Under the pieces are notes generated by a model that saw nothing but the letters and a program-made list of their open reading frames with translations, ran no database searches and was not told the origin of the DNA. The translations under genes were made by a program, and so were the position numbers. 64,000 bases of DNA, from contig NZ_CP035544.1 of the NCBI RefSeq assembly GCF_004139715.1, forward strand, positions 744,001 through 808,000, read 5' to 3'. The DNA is from Muriicola soli (GTDB lineage: Bacteria > Bacteroidota > Bacteroidia > Flavobacteriales > Flavobacteriaceae). Shown here piece after piece: positions 48,001 through 57,905 of the stretch (its first letter is position 1; each line of letters starts with the position of its first letter).

Positions 48001-48102
48001 AGTGTAGAAATGATTATGTAGGTTTTAAATATAAGGATAAAACCAGATAAGGCTTCAGGAAATTTCCGATGAATCTGAAGGAGTTAGATCAGCAGGGATT
48101 TG

Positions 48103-49320
48103 TTAGGCCACGGAGGGGAAGGGCTGTGGCTCTATTTCCCTGAATTTCACGATATAGTGGGTACCTTTTTTGGAAGGATCTCTGGTAATTGTTCCCTTTA
48201 GCTGACGGGCGAGATTGTGGATCAGTTTAAGGCCAAGGGAGGTACTGTTTTTTACATTTACCGTCTCTGCAAAGCCCGAACCATTGTCACCGATCTCCAG
48301 AACATAACTGTGTTCGTCTTCCTGGTTGATTGAAATGTGAATTTCGCCTTCGTGATCGTCTTTGATGCCGTATTTAAGCGAATTCGTAATGGCTTCATTG
48401 ATCAGCAAGCCCAGGGGGATCGCGGTATCGATTCCCAATTCAATATCCGGGATATCTATATTAAGGGAGACCTTATTGTTCGCTCCTTTCAAGGACTTAA
48501 TCAGGTACTCACTTAATTCCCTTACATAGGTTTTGTACTGTATTTTCGAAAGATCTTCTCTCATGTACAGCATCTCGTGCACCATCGCCATGGAAATAAC
48601 CCGGTTCTGACTGCTTTTGAGGATGCTCTTGGTTTTGGCATCGGAGATAGATCGCCCCTGCAGGCTCAGAAGGCTGGATACGGTTTGCAAATTGTTTTTA
48701 ACCCTGTGGTGGACTTCCTTTAACAAGGTGTCTTTTTCTTCTCCACGTGCTTTCATTTCTCTTTTTGATTTGTAGAGCTTGTGGTGTACAATCATCAGGT
48801 CCTTTCCAAAAATCCCTCCCAGCAGATAAATGGTAAAGAGGATGCTAAGCAAGGCAAAAATATCTCTGGAATTTTCGGGGATGTGATTAACAACGTCCCA
48901 TGACATAAATCTGTTTTGTGCAAAAAGGAGGATGGTAAGGATTGTAATCACAAAGAGATATGTCTTCCCGTAGGACCGAGTGGTGGCATAGCCGGCCAGG
49001 ACCAATAAGCCCAGGGCAAAGATAAACGGACTCTGGATTCCTCCGCTCATCATAACGATTGCAACAGTGGAAACCAGACTGGTTATGGAAGAAATATTAT
49101 AAGTAAGGGATTGATTCTTATGTGTTTTATAGGCATAGGTATTGGCAAGGCTAAAGAGGGCGTAGAAAAGGAAAATAAAGGAAAAAGCTGTTTGTATATT
49201 CAGGAAAAAATAGCAAATCACAAAAAAGGCCAGACTGAGCACGGATGTGTAATTGGTCGCTTTGATCAGTAGCCTTTCCTTATCCCGGAACCGTTCCTGG
49301 TCGATGTAATTTTTTTTCAT
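48103..49320 (-). CDS. Membrane sensor histidine kinase (HisKA_2 type)
   Basis: 405 residues. About six membrane helices fill residues 22-185 with no large extracytoplasmic sensor domain. The phosphoacceptor is in LLKEVHHRVKNNLQTVSSLL (HisKA_2), then an HATPase domain with N box LLINEAITNSLKYG, G1 IGDNGSGF and G2 SLGLKLIHNLARQLKG. This subclass commonly signals to LytTR or other regulators, but no response regulator gene is adjacent, so it is an orphan. Signal unknown. Confidence 0.9.
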   Translation of the reverse strand: MKKNYIDQERFRDKERLLIKATNYTSVLSLAFFVICYFFLNIQTAFSFIFLFYALFSLANTYAYKTHKNQSLTYNISSITSLVSTVAIVMMSGGIQSPFIFALGLLVLAGYATTRSYGKTYLFVITILTILLFAQNRFMSWDVVNHIPENSRDIFALLSILFTIYLLGGIFGKDLMIVHHKLYKSKREMKARGEEKDTLLKEVHHRVKNNLQTVSSLLSLQGRSISDAKTKSILKSSQNRVISMAMVHEMLYMREDLSKIQYKTYVRELSEYLIKSLKGANNKVSLNIDIPDIELGIDTAIPLGLLINEAITNSLKYGIKDDHEGEIHISINQEDEHSYVLEIGDNGSGFAETVNVKNSTSLGLKLIHNLARQLKGTITRDPSKKGTHYIVKFREIEPQPFPSVA

Positions 49321-49452
49321 AACCTCCGAATTTAGCTGATTTTCTGGGGCTTTTAACGCCTTTTCTCCTAAACCTATGATGTAAAGCTACTTATGTTTTA
49401 TAAGATAATCAATACTAAAACGTGCTAAAGTTAATCCCACAAAGACAAATGG

Positions 49453-49486
49453 ATAAAAAAAAGACAGCCTTTAGACTGTCCTTTTT
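49453..49486 (-). terminator. Terminator of secA
   Basis: On the minus strand AAGGACAG pairs with CTGTCTTT around TCTAAAGG and is followed by a T-run, about 20 bases beyond the secA stop. Confidence 0.8.
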
Positions 49487-49505
49487 CTTGATTATATCTT
49501 GGATA

Positions 49506-52500
49506 CTAATTCTCTATAAGCACCCACTCACCCTTATCCAGCAAGGGCTCTGCCTGCTTGTACTTGATGGTTTTACTTTCACCGGACATAACATTTTTGA
49601 TCGTGACCCGGTCATTACGACCAATTTTGGGCCGGTCCCGGACAATGGTCTCTGTTACCTGAGGTCTGCCTTGTTGGGTCTGACCTGCCGCACGATTCTG
49701 GGCCGCCAGTTCATCGCTATTTGGTATTTCTTCCTTGGTAGTTTTTAAAGCTTCCTTAGAACGACGAACATTTCTCGCTTCCTGAATTTCTTCTGTATTA
49801 CCGGATGGCAATTCTCCTTTGAAAAGGAAGGAAACCACATCTTTATTTACCTTCTCTATCATTCCTTTAAAAAGCTCAAAGGCTTCAAATTTATAGATCA
49901 ACAGTGGATCCTTCTGTTCGTGTACGGCAAGCTGAACAGACTGTTTTAATTCATCCATTTTTCGAAGGTGAGTCTTCCAGGCCTCATCGATGATAGCCAG
50001 GGTAATATTCTTCTCAAAATCTGTAATCAACTGTTTACCATTGCTTTCGTACGCATTTTTAAGGTCCGTAACTACATTAAGGGTCTTTATCCCATCGGTA
50101 AAAGGAACAACGATTCGTTCGTACTTATTTGCACTGTCCTCATATACTTTTTTGATTACCGGAAATGCAGTTGCTGCGCTGCGTTCCATCTTTTCCCGGT
50201 AATGATCATAGACAGCCGTATAAATTTTATTACTGATTTCAAGATAACTGAGCTTACTGAATTCCTCCTCAGCAATAGGGGAGGTAATGGAGAAATACTT
50301 GATCAGTTCAAACTCAAAATTCTTATAATCATTAGCCTCTTTATTGAATTCTGAGATAACTTCACAGGTATCATAGATCATGTTGGCAATGTCTACTTTT
50401 AAGCGTTCACCCTGAAGAGCGTGTCTTCTGCGTTTGTAAACTACTTCCCGCTGCGCGTTCATCACATCGTCGTATTCCAACAATCTCTTTCTGATACCGA
50501 AGTTGTTTTCTTCTACCTTTTTCTGGGCTCGCTCGATCGACTTCGTCATCATGGAGTGCTGAATTACTTCTCCTTCTTCAAGTCCCATCCTGTCCATCAT
50601 CTTGGCAACCCGATCTGAACCGAATAAACGCATGAGGTTGTCTTCCAATGAAACGTAAAACTGCGAACTTCCGGGGTCTCCCTGTCTTCCCGAACGTCCT
50701 CTGAGCTGGCGGTCTACCCTCCTGGAGTCGTGCCGTTCAGTACCGATGATCGCAAGTCCTCCCGCTTTTTTTACCTGGTCAGAGAGTTTGATATCCGTAC
50801 CCCTACCTGCCATGTTCGTGGCAATGGTCACTACTCCCGGATTTCCGGCTTCAGCAACAATGTCGGCTTCCTTCTTGTGAAGCTTGGCATTAAGAACATT
50901 GTGCTGTACTTTCCTGATGTTTAGCATCCGGGACAGAAGTTCTGAGATTTCAACGGAGGTGGTACCAATAAGTACGGGTCTTCCCTGTTTGGAAAGTTCC
51001 GTAACCTCGTCTATAATTGCGTTGTACTTTTCTCTTTTGGTCTTATAGATAAGGTCCTGACGGTCATCCCTGGCAATGGGTTTGTTTGTAGGGATTTCCA
51101 TCACATCCAGTTTGTAGATCTCCCAGAGTTCTCCTGCCTCGGTTACCGCAGTACCGGTCATCCCCGAGAGCTTATTGTACATTCGGAAATAGTTCTGCAA
51201 AGTGACGGTGGCAAAGGTCTGCGTCATCGCCTCAATTTTCACATTTTCCTTAGCCTCAATTGCCTGGTGAAGTCCGTCAGAATAACGCCTTCCGTCCATA
51301 ATCCTCCCTGTCTGCTCATCCACGATCATCACCTTGTTATCAATGACCACGTATTCTACATCCTTTTCAAACAGGGTATAGGCTTTGAGAAGCTGACTCA
51401 TAGTATGGATACGCTCGCTCTTTACGGCAAAATCCTTGAACAGTTCTTCTTTTAGCTTGGCTTCTTCTTCAATTTCCAGTTCCTGATTCTCAATTTTGGC
51501 AATTTCACTGCCAATGTCCGGCATTACAAAGAAATCCTTGGCCTGATCCCCGGAGATGTATTCAATGCCCTGATCTGTTAATTCGATCTGATTGTTTTTT
51601 TCGTCAATGACGAATAGGAGATCAGAATCTACAACAGGCATTTCTCTGTTGTTGTCCTGCATGTAAAAGTTCTCGGTTTTCTGCAATAATTGCTTAATCC
51701 CTTCTTCACTCAGGTATTTGATGAGCGCTTTGTTCTTGGGAAGTCCACGATGCACTCTTAAAAGTAGAAGGCCTCCTTCCTTGGTATCACCTTCTGCTAT
51801 TTTTTTCTTTGCCTCAGCCAACACAGATGTGAGATGTTTGCGTTGTTTTTCAACGATATCCGTCACCTTGGGCCTGAGTTCGTTGAATTCGTGCCGATCT
51901 CCTTCCGGAACGGGCCCGGAAATGATAAGCGGTGTTCTGGCGTCATCGATCAAAACCGAGTCAACCTCATCCACGATGGCATAATAGTGCGGCCTCTGCA
52001 CTAGGTCACTAGGCGTATGGGCCATATTATCCCTTAGGTAATCAAAGCCAAATTCATTGTTGGTCCCGTAGGTAACATCTGCGTTGTAGGCAGCTCTACG
52101 ACCATCAGAATTAGGTTTGTGTTTGTCTATACAGTCAACAGTAAGACCATGAAACTCAAAAATGGGCCCCATCCAGGCACTATCCCTTTTTGCCAGATAA
52201 TCATTGACTGTTACCAGATGGGTTCCTTTTCCCGGAAGGGCATTGAGGTACAAAGGCAAGGTAGCTACCAGAGTTTTTCCTTCTCCCGTCTGCATTTCCG
52301 CAACTTTTCCCTGGTGCAGGGCAATACCACCTATAAGCTGCACATCGTAGTGAACCATATCCCAGGTCACTTCTTTTCCGGCTGCATCCCAGGAATTCTT
52401 CCATATGGCTTTATCCCCTTCAAGGCTAACGTAGTCCTTGGTTCCTGAAAGAATGCGATCGTTCTCTGTAGCCGTGACTTCCAGAGTTTCATTTTCTTTG

Positions 52501-52868
52501 AATCTTGTGGCCGTCTCCTTTACTACGGCAAAAGCTTCGGGAAGCAATTTATCCAGGGTTTCCTGTGTAATTTTATATGCTTCTTCCTCTAATTTGTCGA
52601 TCTCCGCATAGAGTTCTTCATTCTTATCAATATCAGTGGATTGATCTACTTCTTGCTTGATCTTATCAATCTCAGCTGTAAGGCTTGAGCAGGCTTCAGA
52701 AATTATCGCCCTGAATTCGTTTGTTTTGGCGCGGAGGTCATCATTTGACAACGCCTGAAGCTGTGCTCCAAAGGCATTAATATCGTCTACCAGCGGGCGC
52801 AATTCTTTCACGTCCCGTTTGGATTTATCCCCGACGAACGCTTTTATAACATTATTTAATAAACTCAT
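49506..52868 (-). CDS. secA: Preprotein translocase ATPase SecA
   Basis: 1120 residues. Drives Sec-dependent export by ATP hydrolysis at SecYEG. Walker A MQTGEGKTLVATLPLYL, DEAD-like IVDEVDSVLIDDARTPLIIS, motif VATNMAGRGTDIKLSDQ and GRQGDPGSSQFYVSLEDNLM are intact. It is longer than E. coli SecA (901) through inserts in the N-terminal half (around residues 330-450), a feature of Bacteroidetes. The C-terminus lacks the zinc-binding cysteine motif and ends in an acidic/basic tail (GEWVLIEN). The AATAAACTCATG start context is at 52868. Monocistronic. Confidence 0.97.
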   Translation of the reverse strand: MSLLNNVIKAFVGDKSKRDVKELRPLVDDINAFGAQLQALSNDDLRAKTNEFRAIISEACSSLTAEIDKIKQEVDQSTDIDKNEELYAEIDKLEEEAYKITQETLDKLLPEAFAVVKETATRFKENETLEVTATENDRILSGTKDYVSLEGDKAIWKNSWDAAGKEVTWDMVHYDVQLIGGIALHQGKVAEMQTGEGKTLVATLPLYLNALPGKGTHLVTVNDYLAKRDSAWMGPIFEFHGLTVDCIDKHKPNSDGRRAAYNADVTYGTNNEFGFDYLRDNMAHTPSDLVQRPHYYAIVDEVDSVLIDDARTPLIISGPVPEGDRHEFNELRPKVTDIVEKQRKHLTSVLAEAKKKIAEGDTKEGGLLLLRVHRGLPKNKALIKYLSEEGIKQLLQKTENFYMQDNNREMPVVDSDLLFVIDEKNNQIELTDQGIEYISGDQAKDFFVMPDIGSEIAKIENQELEIEEEAKLKEELFKDFAVKSERIHTMSQLLKAYTLFEKDVEYVVIDNKVMIVDEQTGRIMDGRRYSDGLHQAIEAKENVKIEAMTQTFATVTLQNYFRMYNKLSGMTGTAVTEAGELWEIYKLDVMEIPTNKPIARDDRQDLIYKTKREKYNAIIDEVTELSKQGRPVLIGTTSVEISELLSRMLNIRKVQHNVLNAKLHKKEADIVAEAGNPGVVTIATNMAGRGTDIKLSDQVKKAGGLAIIGTERHDSRRVDRQLRGRSGRQGDPGSSQFYVSLEDNLMRLFGSDRVAKMMDRMGLEEGEVIQHSMMTKSIERAQKKVEENNFGIRKRLLEYDDVMNAQREVVYKRRRHALQGERLKVDIANMIYDTCEVISEFNKEANDYKNFEFELIKYFSITSPIAEEEFSKLSYLEISNKIYTAVYDHYREKMERSAATAFPVIKKVYEDSANKYERIVVPFTDGIKTLNVVTDLKNAYESNGKQLITDFEKNITLAIIDEAWKTHLRKMDELKQSVQLAVHEQKDPLLIYKFEAFELFKGMIEKVNKDVVSFLFKGELPSGNTEEIQEARNVRRSKEALKTTKEEIPNSDELAAQNRAAGQTQQGRPQVTETIVRDRPKIGRNDRVTIKNVMSGESKTIKYKQAEPLLDKGEWVLIEN

Positions 52869-53019
52869 GAAATTATCCTTTTCCCCTTCCCTTTCTCAGG
52901 CAGTAGTGTGGGCAGGGGTATATTTATCTAAATTCTTTGCCAACCGATATACTGGGTCAAAAGCCATTCCACTTTTGAAAATACCGGATTTTCGTCTTTA
53001 AGTATGTCAAAATTACATA

Positions 53020-53046
53020 AAAAAAAAGCCTCCGAAGAGACTTTTT
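53020..53046 (-). terminator. Terminator after the DUF2795 gene
   Basis: On the minus strand AAAAAGTCTC-TTCG-GAGGCTTTTT makes a 10-bp stem (one G-T pair) with a UUCG tetraloop followed by a long T-run. Confidence 0.85.
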
Positions 53047-53066
53047 AACGCTATTTGAATATTCTA

Positions 53067-53291
53067 TTAGTATTCATCTTCATTCCAGAGATAGTCCTCC
53101 TCCGTAGGATAATCAGGCCATATCTCTTCAATGCTTTCATAGATTTCTCCCCCTTCTTCTTCCATAGACTGAAGGTTTTCTACTACTTCCAAGGGAGCTC
53201 CCGTCCGGATCGCATAATCGATCAATTCGTCTTTAGTGGCCGGCCAGGGCGCGTCGCTCAAATAGGAAGCTAATTCTAAGGTCCAATACAT
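53067..53291 (-). CDS. DUF2795 family small protein
   Basis: 74 residues, full length. MYWTLELASYLSDAPWPATK then DELIDYAIRTGAPLEVVENL is the DUF2795 pattern of a small helical domain; the second half is strongly acidic (EEEGGEIYESIEEIWPDYPT). Cytoplasmic; function unknown. A TACTTTTG -7 element lies about 27 bases upstream. Sits between secA and the cobalamin adenosyltransferase gene on the same strand. Confidence 0.85.
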   Translation of the reverse strand: MYWTLELASYLSDAPWPATKDELIDYAIRTGAPLEVVENLQSMEEEGGEIYESIEEIWPDYPTEEDYLWNEDEY

Positions 53292-53425
53292 GGTAAAAGT
53301 ATAATTTGTAATTTTTGCAAAAGTAATTTTTAAACCCAGACTACCAAGTTTTTAGGGCTTTAATTACGAAATTTTTGCAAAAATCCCGGTTTTGCTATTC
53401 TCATAACGACGAAATAAGCAAAATA

Positions 53426-54001
53426 TTAGCCTTTTTTTTCAGGTATCCATTTTATTTCTTCTGCCTTTAGTTCATAGGCCAGGGCTCTTGAAAGGACAAA
53501 TAAGTAATCTGAAAGCCTGTTTATGTAAGATAAGACATCGGGATCAAAGGGTTGATGTTCATTTAAAAGGCAGGCCATACGTTCTGCTCTGCGGCAAACG
53601 GTCCTGGCAATATGACAGTATGACACTACCTGATGGCCTCCGGGAAGTATAAAATGGGTCATCGCAGGGAGCGATTCATCCATCCTGTCCATCTCGTCTT
53701 CCAGCATCTGGATCTCTTCCTTTCTGATTTTTGGAATGTCGAGTCGTTCTTTCCCGCTTTTCAGCACCGCTTTATCAGGATCGGTGGCCAGGATGGCCCC
53801 TATGGTAAAAAGGTCTTTCTGTACCTTCATCAAAGTCTCCTTATGCCTGTTTTTGATATCCTGATCGCGCAAAAGCCCCAACCAGGTATTTAATTCATCT
53901 ACAGTGCCATAGCTCTCAATGCGAATATGGTGTTTTGGAACACGGGTACCTCCAAACAAGGCAGTTGTTCCCCGGTCTCCTGTTTTTGTATAAATTTTCA
54001 T
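53426..54001 (-). CDS. ATP:cob(I)alamin adenosyltransferase, PduO type
   Basis: 191 residues. It transfers the adenosyl group of ATP to cob(I)alamin to make coenzyme B12. TKTGDRGTTALFGGTRVPKH and SYGTVDELNTWLGLLRD at the N-terminus form the ATP-binding part; RTVCRRAERMACLL and YINRLSDYLFVLSRAL complete the trimeric five-helix fold. Full length. Probably supports B12 salvage (for example methylmalonyl-CoA mutase); no other B12 gene is in view. Followed downstream by DUF2795 after a 134-base gap. Confidence 0.93.
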   Translation of the reverse strand: MKIYTKTGDRGTTALFGGTRVPKHHIRIESYGTVDELNTWLGLLRDQDIKNRHKETLMKVQKDLFTIGAILATDPDKAVLKSGKERLDIPKIRKEEIQMLEDEMDRMDESLPAMTHFILPGGHQVVSYCHIARTVCRRAERMACLLNEHQPFDPDVLSYINRLSDYLFVLSRALAYELKAEEIKWIPEKKG

Positions 54002-54024
54002 AAAGTGATCTTAGGTAGCGTTCC

Positions 54025-54165
54025 TTAGTCTTTCTTTTTCTTTCGCTCGTATCCCTCCATAAACTTCCTGGATTTGCGATCTTTTGATCTTTTTTTATTG
54101 AATACCGAAAGAGCGATATAAATTACGGCCACTAAACCTAAAACATAGAAGATAGTATTATCCAT
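54025..54165 (-). CDS. Small membrane protein, 46 residues
   Basis: ATG 54165 to TAA 54025: MDNTIFYVLGLVAVIYIALS forms one membrane helix, followed by a very basic tail (NKKRSKDRKSRKFMEGYERK). The topology is that of a tail-in-cytoplasm single-pass protein. Spacing (23 bases to the cobalamin adenosyltransferase start, 29 from the preceding stop) and strand suggest it is part of the same transcript. No family name is certain. Confidence 0.6.
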   Translation of the reverse strand: MDNTIFYVLGLVAVIYIALSVFNKKRSKDRKSRKFMEGYERKKKKD

Positions 54166-54194
54166 AACCCTTATTTCACTATAAAATTAAGGCA

Positions 54195-54695
54195 TTATAT
54201 CCTAATGCGGAAATGTTGCTTTTCTTGTTCCCTTCTGAGGAAAAGTATTCCGCCGTAATAGAAATCTATGGAAACAGTCACCCAATCTTTTTTGTATAGT
54301 GTCTTCCAGAATTCACTGTTTCTCCTATTGGCATATATGCCTTCGATTAGGATCATACTGCGGTTGTGACAAAGGGGCTTGAGCGATTCAAAATCAACCT
54401 TCTCTAACTGATTTTGACGGATGAATACCAGGTCAAAGGGTTCCTTGTTATATCTAAGATCCGGAAACTCTTGCCTGATGCTTTGATAGAATTGCTGTGG
54501 CTCAGAGAACAACCCGATAGTATTGTAATTGAAATACGGGATACTTTTACCCAGGATCTCCTGGATTTTCGGTAGCGATGTCGGGCTCTTTTTATAAAGA
54601 CAACGTGTTAAGTATTCATAAACAAAGGGAGAATGGACTCCGTGGTGGTTGGTGGAACGAATGATAAAAGAAAAATAGGTAAGGATCCGAAACAT
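54195..54695 (-). CDS. Methyltransferase-fold protein lacking the SAM-binding motif
   Basis: 166 residues from ATG 54695 (MFRILTYFSFIIRSTNHHGV). The HGVHSPFVYEYLTRCLY stretch opens a family of Bacteroidetes class I SAM-dependent methyltransferases, as I recall them. The end (PFDLVFIRQNQLEKVDFESL then GIYANRRNSEFWKTL and FYYGGILFLRRE) matches the last strands of that fold. The central glycine-rich SAM loop seems to be missing, so this may be a short, non-catalytic relative. It lies 17 bases after the uup stop. Confidence 0.6.
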   Translation of the reverse strand: MFRILTYFSFIIRSTNHHGVHSPFVYEYLTRCLYKKSPTSLPKIQEILGKSIPYFNYNTIGLFSEPQQFYQSIRQEFPDLRYNKEPFDLVFIRQNQLEKVDFESLKPLCHNRSMILIEGIYANRRNSEFWKTLYKKDWVTVSIDFYYGGILFLRREQEKQHFRIRI

Positions 54696-54727
54696 ATGTC
54701 CTATTATCATCTTTTTACCGTTGGTGC

Positions 54728-56610
54728 CTATTGCTCGCTGAGGAGGGAGATTTCATACCAGCGTTCTGTTTTACCCTCAATTTGCTCCTCAACCTGGCTC
54801 AGGGATTTTGAAAGGTCTTCGATTTCTTCCGGACTTAAATTTGAATCGAGGAAGGCGTCCTGAAGCTCTTTTTTCTTTGATTCCAATCGCTGAATTTCCC
54901 GCTCTAACTGTTTGAATTCCTTTTGCTCCAGATAAGACAGGGAATTCCCGCTTCCCTTTTCTTTCCAGGGTGTTTTCTCCGTCTCCTGATCAGACTTCAC
55001 TTCCCTGGTTCCATTTCTTTTCTGATGCTCTACACTATCCTCATAAGCCCTGAAATCAGAATAGTTGCCCGGGAAATCTTCAATAACTCCATCTCCCCTG
55101 AAAACAAAAAGGTGATCCACGATTTTGTCCATAAAATAACGATCGTGGGAGACTACTACCAGGCAACCGGGATAATCGAGTAGAAAGTCCTCAAGGACAT
55201 TAAGAGTAACCACATCCAGGTCATTGGTGGGTTCATCGAGAATGAGGAAGTTTGGGTTTTGAATCAGGACCGTACACAAATACAGTCGCTTCCGTTCTCC
55301 ACCACTGAGCTTCTCTACAAAATCATACTGCTTTTTACGATCAAAGAGGAAACGTTCCAGCAATTGTTGGGCTGAAAGCTGCCTTCCTTTTTTTAAAGGA
55401 ATGTACTCTCCAAATTCCCTGATCACCTCAATTACTTTCTGTCCGGGCTTCACCGTAATACCCTCCTGTGTGTAATAGCCAAATTTTATGGTTTCCCCGG
55501 TTGTAATTTTGCCACCGTCTGCTTGTTCCCTGCCTGTTATCAGGTTGAGAAAGGTGGTCTTACCCGTCCCATTATTTCCAATAATCCCAAGGCGTTCTCC
55601 TTTTAAGAAGGAATAGTTGAATTTGTCGAGGATAGGGGTTTGAGGATAGGCTTTTACCACATTGTGAAACTCCAGGATCTTACTGCCAAGGCGTTCCATA
55701 TTGATCTCCAGTTGCACTATGTGCTCTTTTCTTCTCTGTTGTGCTCTGCTCTTAATCTCGTGAAAGTCGTCAATACGGGATTTAGACTTTGTAGTCCTGG
55801 CCTTCGGTTGGCGACGCATCCAATCGAGCTCTTTTTTAAAAAGCTGTTTTGTCTTGTGTAATTCAGATGCGCGTTGCAGTTCGCGGGCCTCTTTTTTTTC
55901 AAGGTAGTAACTGTAATTTCCTTTGTATGAATACAGTTGACCCTGATCCAATTCCAAAATTTCATTGCACACCCGCTCCAGAAAATATCGGTCGTGAGTG
56001 ACCATAAAGAGCGTAATATTTTCTCGTGAAAAATAGCTTTCCAGCCATTCGATCATTTCCAGATCCAGATGGTTGGTAGGTTCATCCAGAATGAGTAAGT
56101 CGGGTTTATTTAGCAATGCATTGGCAAGGGCTATTCGCTTTTTTTGCCCCCCGAGAGGGTACCTACTTTAGCATCGAGGTCCTCGAGTTGAAGTTTAAAG
56201 AGAATTTGCTTGTATTGGGTTTCAAAATCCCAGGCGTTAAAACGTTCCATCGCTTCGAAGGCCTTCTGATATCGCTTTTCATTTTCGGGATTTTCCAAGG
56301 CGTGTTCGTAATTCCTGATAACCTGCAAGACTTCATTATCTGATCGGAATATACATTCTTCAATTGTGATATCGTCATTAAGGTCCGGGTCTTGTTCGAG
56401 GTAGGAAATCCTGATGTTATTCCGCAGGGTTACCCTTCCATCATCGGCCTTATCCCTGCCTGCGAGAATATTGAGGATAGAAGTTTTTCCTGTCCCGTTC
56501 TGAGCTATAAGGGCTATTTTTTGCTCCTTATTGATTCCGAAAGAAAGATCGGAAAATAGAACCCGTTCCCCATACGATTTTGAAATTCCCTCTACAGATA
56601 TCAAGTTCAT
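54728..56610 (-). CDS. uup: ABC-F family ATPase Uup, frameshifted
   Basis: Two frames, 56610-56131 and 56116-54728, together make one ABC-F protein of about 627 residues. The first starts MNLISVEGISKSYGERVLF (Walker A GTGKTSILNIL) and breaks at TLSGGKKSE. The second continues MLNKPDLLILDEPTNHLDLE, the linker (KKELDWMRRQPKARTTKSKS), the second ABC domain (GNNGTGKTTFLNLI, LSGGERKRLYL, LILDEPTNDLD) and the C-terminal coiled coil. Restoring one base near the C6 and T7 runs at 56139-56152 gives SGGQKKRIALANALLNKP. Uup-type proteins act on ribosomes or DNA intermediates. Start overlaps the DUF4105 gene by ATGA. Confidence 0.88.
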
Positions 56611-57794
56611 TTTGTCCCAGTTACAATTTTCCTGTTGTGGTAAAGTAAAAATCCATATCGCAGCCCCAGAGTAGCCAGAATTATGGCCAGGATAGGTGAA
56701 AAAAGTTGGATTCCCAAAATCCAGATCAATACGGTAATGGCCAGAAAAATTAATAGGCATATCAGGTAGGGAATTCCCCAGTTAGGAAGCCTATCTCCCC
56801 GTAAAAGGTAATATAAGGGCACCAGGTTCAGGGGAAAAGCCCAAAACACGTTCAGGTTTAATGCTGTTGCCGTGTGGTCGGTAAAAAACCACAAAAATAC
56901 AATCAGGCATCCTGTAAGTCCGGTCAGTAGAAATAGAATGATATCCATTACCTTACTGCGGACCTTGTTTCGATAATCGATAAAGGTTATAGTTGCTGTA
57001 AAGAGAAATAAAAGACCAAACCAAAACATAGGAGAAGAAGTAAAAAAGCCACCCCTGTTCTGCAATTGATAATCGAGGATAGTCCTCTCTCTTTCCACTA
57101 GCGGTTTCTCGTTCAGCAGCGTATTTTCCAGCTGCGCAAAGACGTAATCTGGCAAAAACATGTATTCTTGATAGGCGGCCTCACGGTCAATCACCGCACC
57201 CAGGGCGAGATCAATTCCAAAACTCGACCAGGAATTTCGGACTAGTTTTTGCTGAATCAGATCTCTGAAGGTGTAATTCTGATCCTGTAAGTAATTCACA
57301 TATACGATATCGTTCCCCAGGGCTGCGGATAATACTTCGGGAATCTTTGTGGAACAGTTTTCCAAGAGGAAGTCGTATTTGTAGTCCCTGTTCTGCGGTT
57401 TGTAGTTGTTTTCCAGGAAGGAGAAAATCTCATTTTTATCCTGCGCAGATATATCGAGCAGTTGTTCTTTTACCCACCTGTTTTCAAGTTCGTAGGCATA
57501 GAGGAAGTTTGCAAACCTTTGCTTGCTCAAAGAATACAACAATTTACCTCTGGCAAACTTGCCGTAGAAATTAGGAGTATTGAAATTGAACGTACCGTAA
57601 TTATAGATCCAATCGATACCTTTTTCACTATCCTGCACCCTGAAGGCACTATGACCAAAGGAGGAGTATAGCTCTGTTCCGGGGCCACACGTGATCACGC
57701 TGATTATTGCTTTTTCAGACAAAGGTTCAGCTTGAGAATACAGTGAGATCCCAACGAAGTAAAATAATAAAAAAATAAAGTGCTTTGGTGTCAT
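56607..57794 (-). CDS. DUF4105 family membrane protein
   Basis: 395 residues. Signal sequence at the N-terminus (HFIFLLFYFVGISLYSQ). The DUF4105 domain covers residues 28-190: TCGPGTELYSSFGHSAFRVQ, YNYGTFNFNTPNFYGKFARG and KYDFLLENCSTKIPEVL, with a conserved His and Cys reminiscent of NlpC/P60-like or LRAT-like thiol enzymes. Residues 255-390 hold about five membrane helices. Likely an inner-membrane protein with a periplasmic hydrolase-like domain; activity unproven. Heads an operon with uup. Confidence 0.85.
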   Translation of the reverse strand: MTPKHFIFLLFYFVGISLYSQAEPLSEKAIISVITCGPGTELYSSFGHSAFRVQDSEKGIDWIYNYGTFNFNTPNFYGKFARGKLLYSLSKQRFANFLYAYELENRWVKEQLLDISAQDKNEIFSFLENNYKPQNRDYKYDFLLENCSTKIPEVLSAALGNDIVYVNYLQDQNYTFRDLIQQKLVRNSWSSFGIDLALGAVIDREAAYQEYMFLPDYVFAQLENTLLNEKPLVERERTILDYQLQNRGGFFTSSPMFWFGLLFLFTATITFIDYRNKVRSKVMDIILFLLTGLTGCLIVFLWFFTDHTATALNLNVFWAFPLNLVPLYYLLRGDRLPNWGIPYLICLLIFLAITVLIWILGIQLFSPILAIILATLGLRYGFLLYHNRKIVTGTK

Positions 57795-57905
57795 TAGGTA
57801 AGCGCAGCTTAAGGCAAAGTCGAGTATTACAGCAAATATCTGAATAATTAATGGGACAAAACAGCTTCCTCAAAATTTATACTATTTTTACAGAAAAGTA
57901 CCTGA

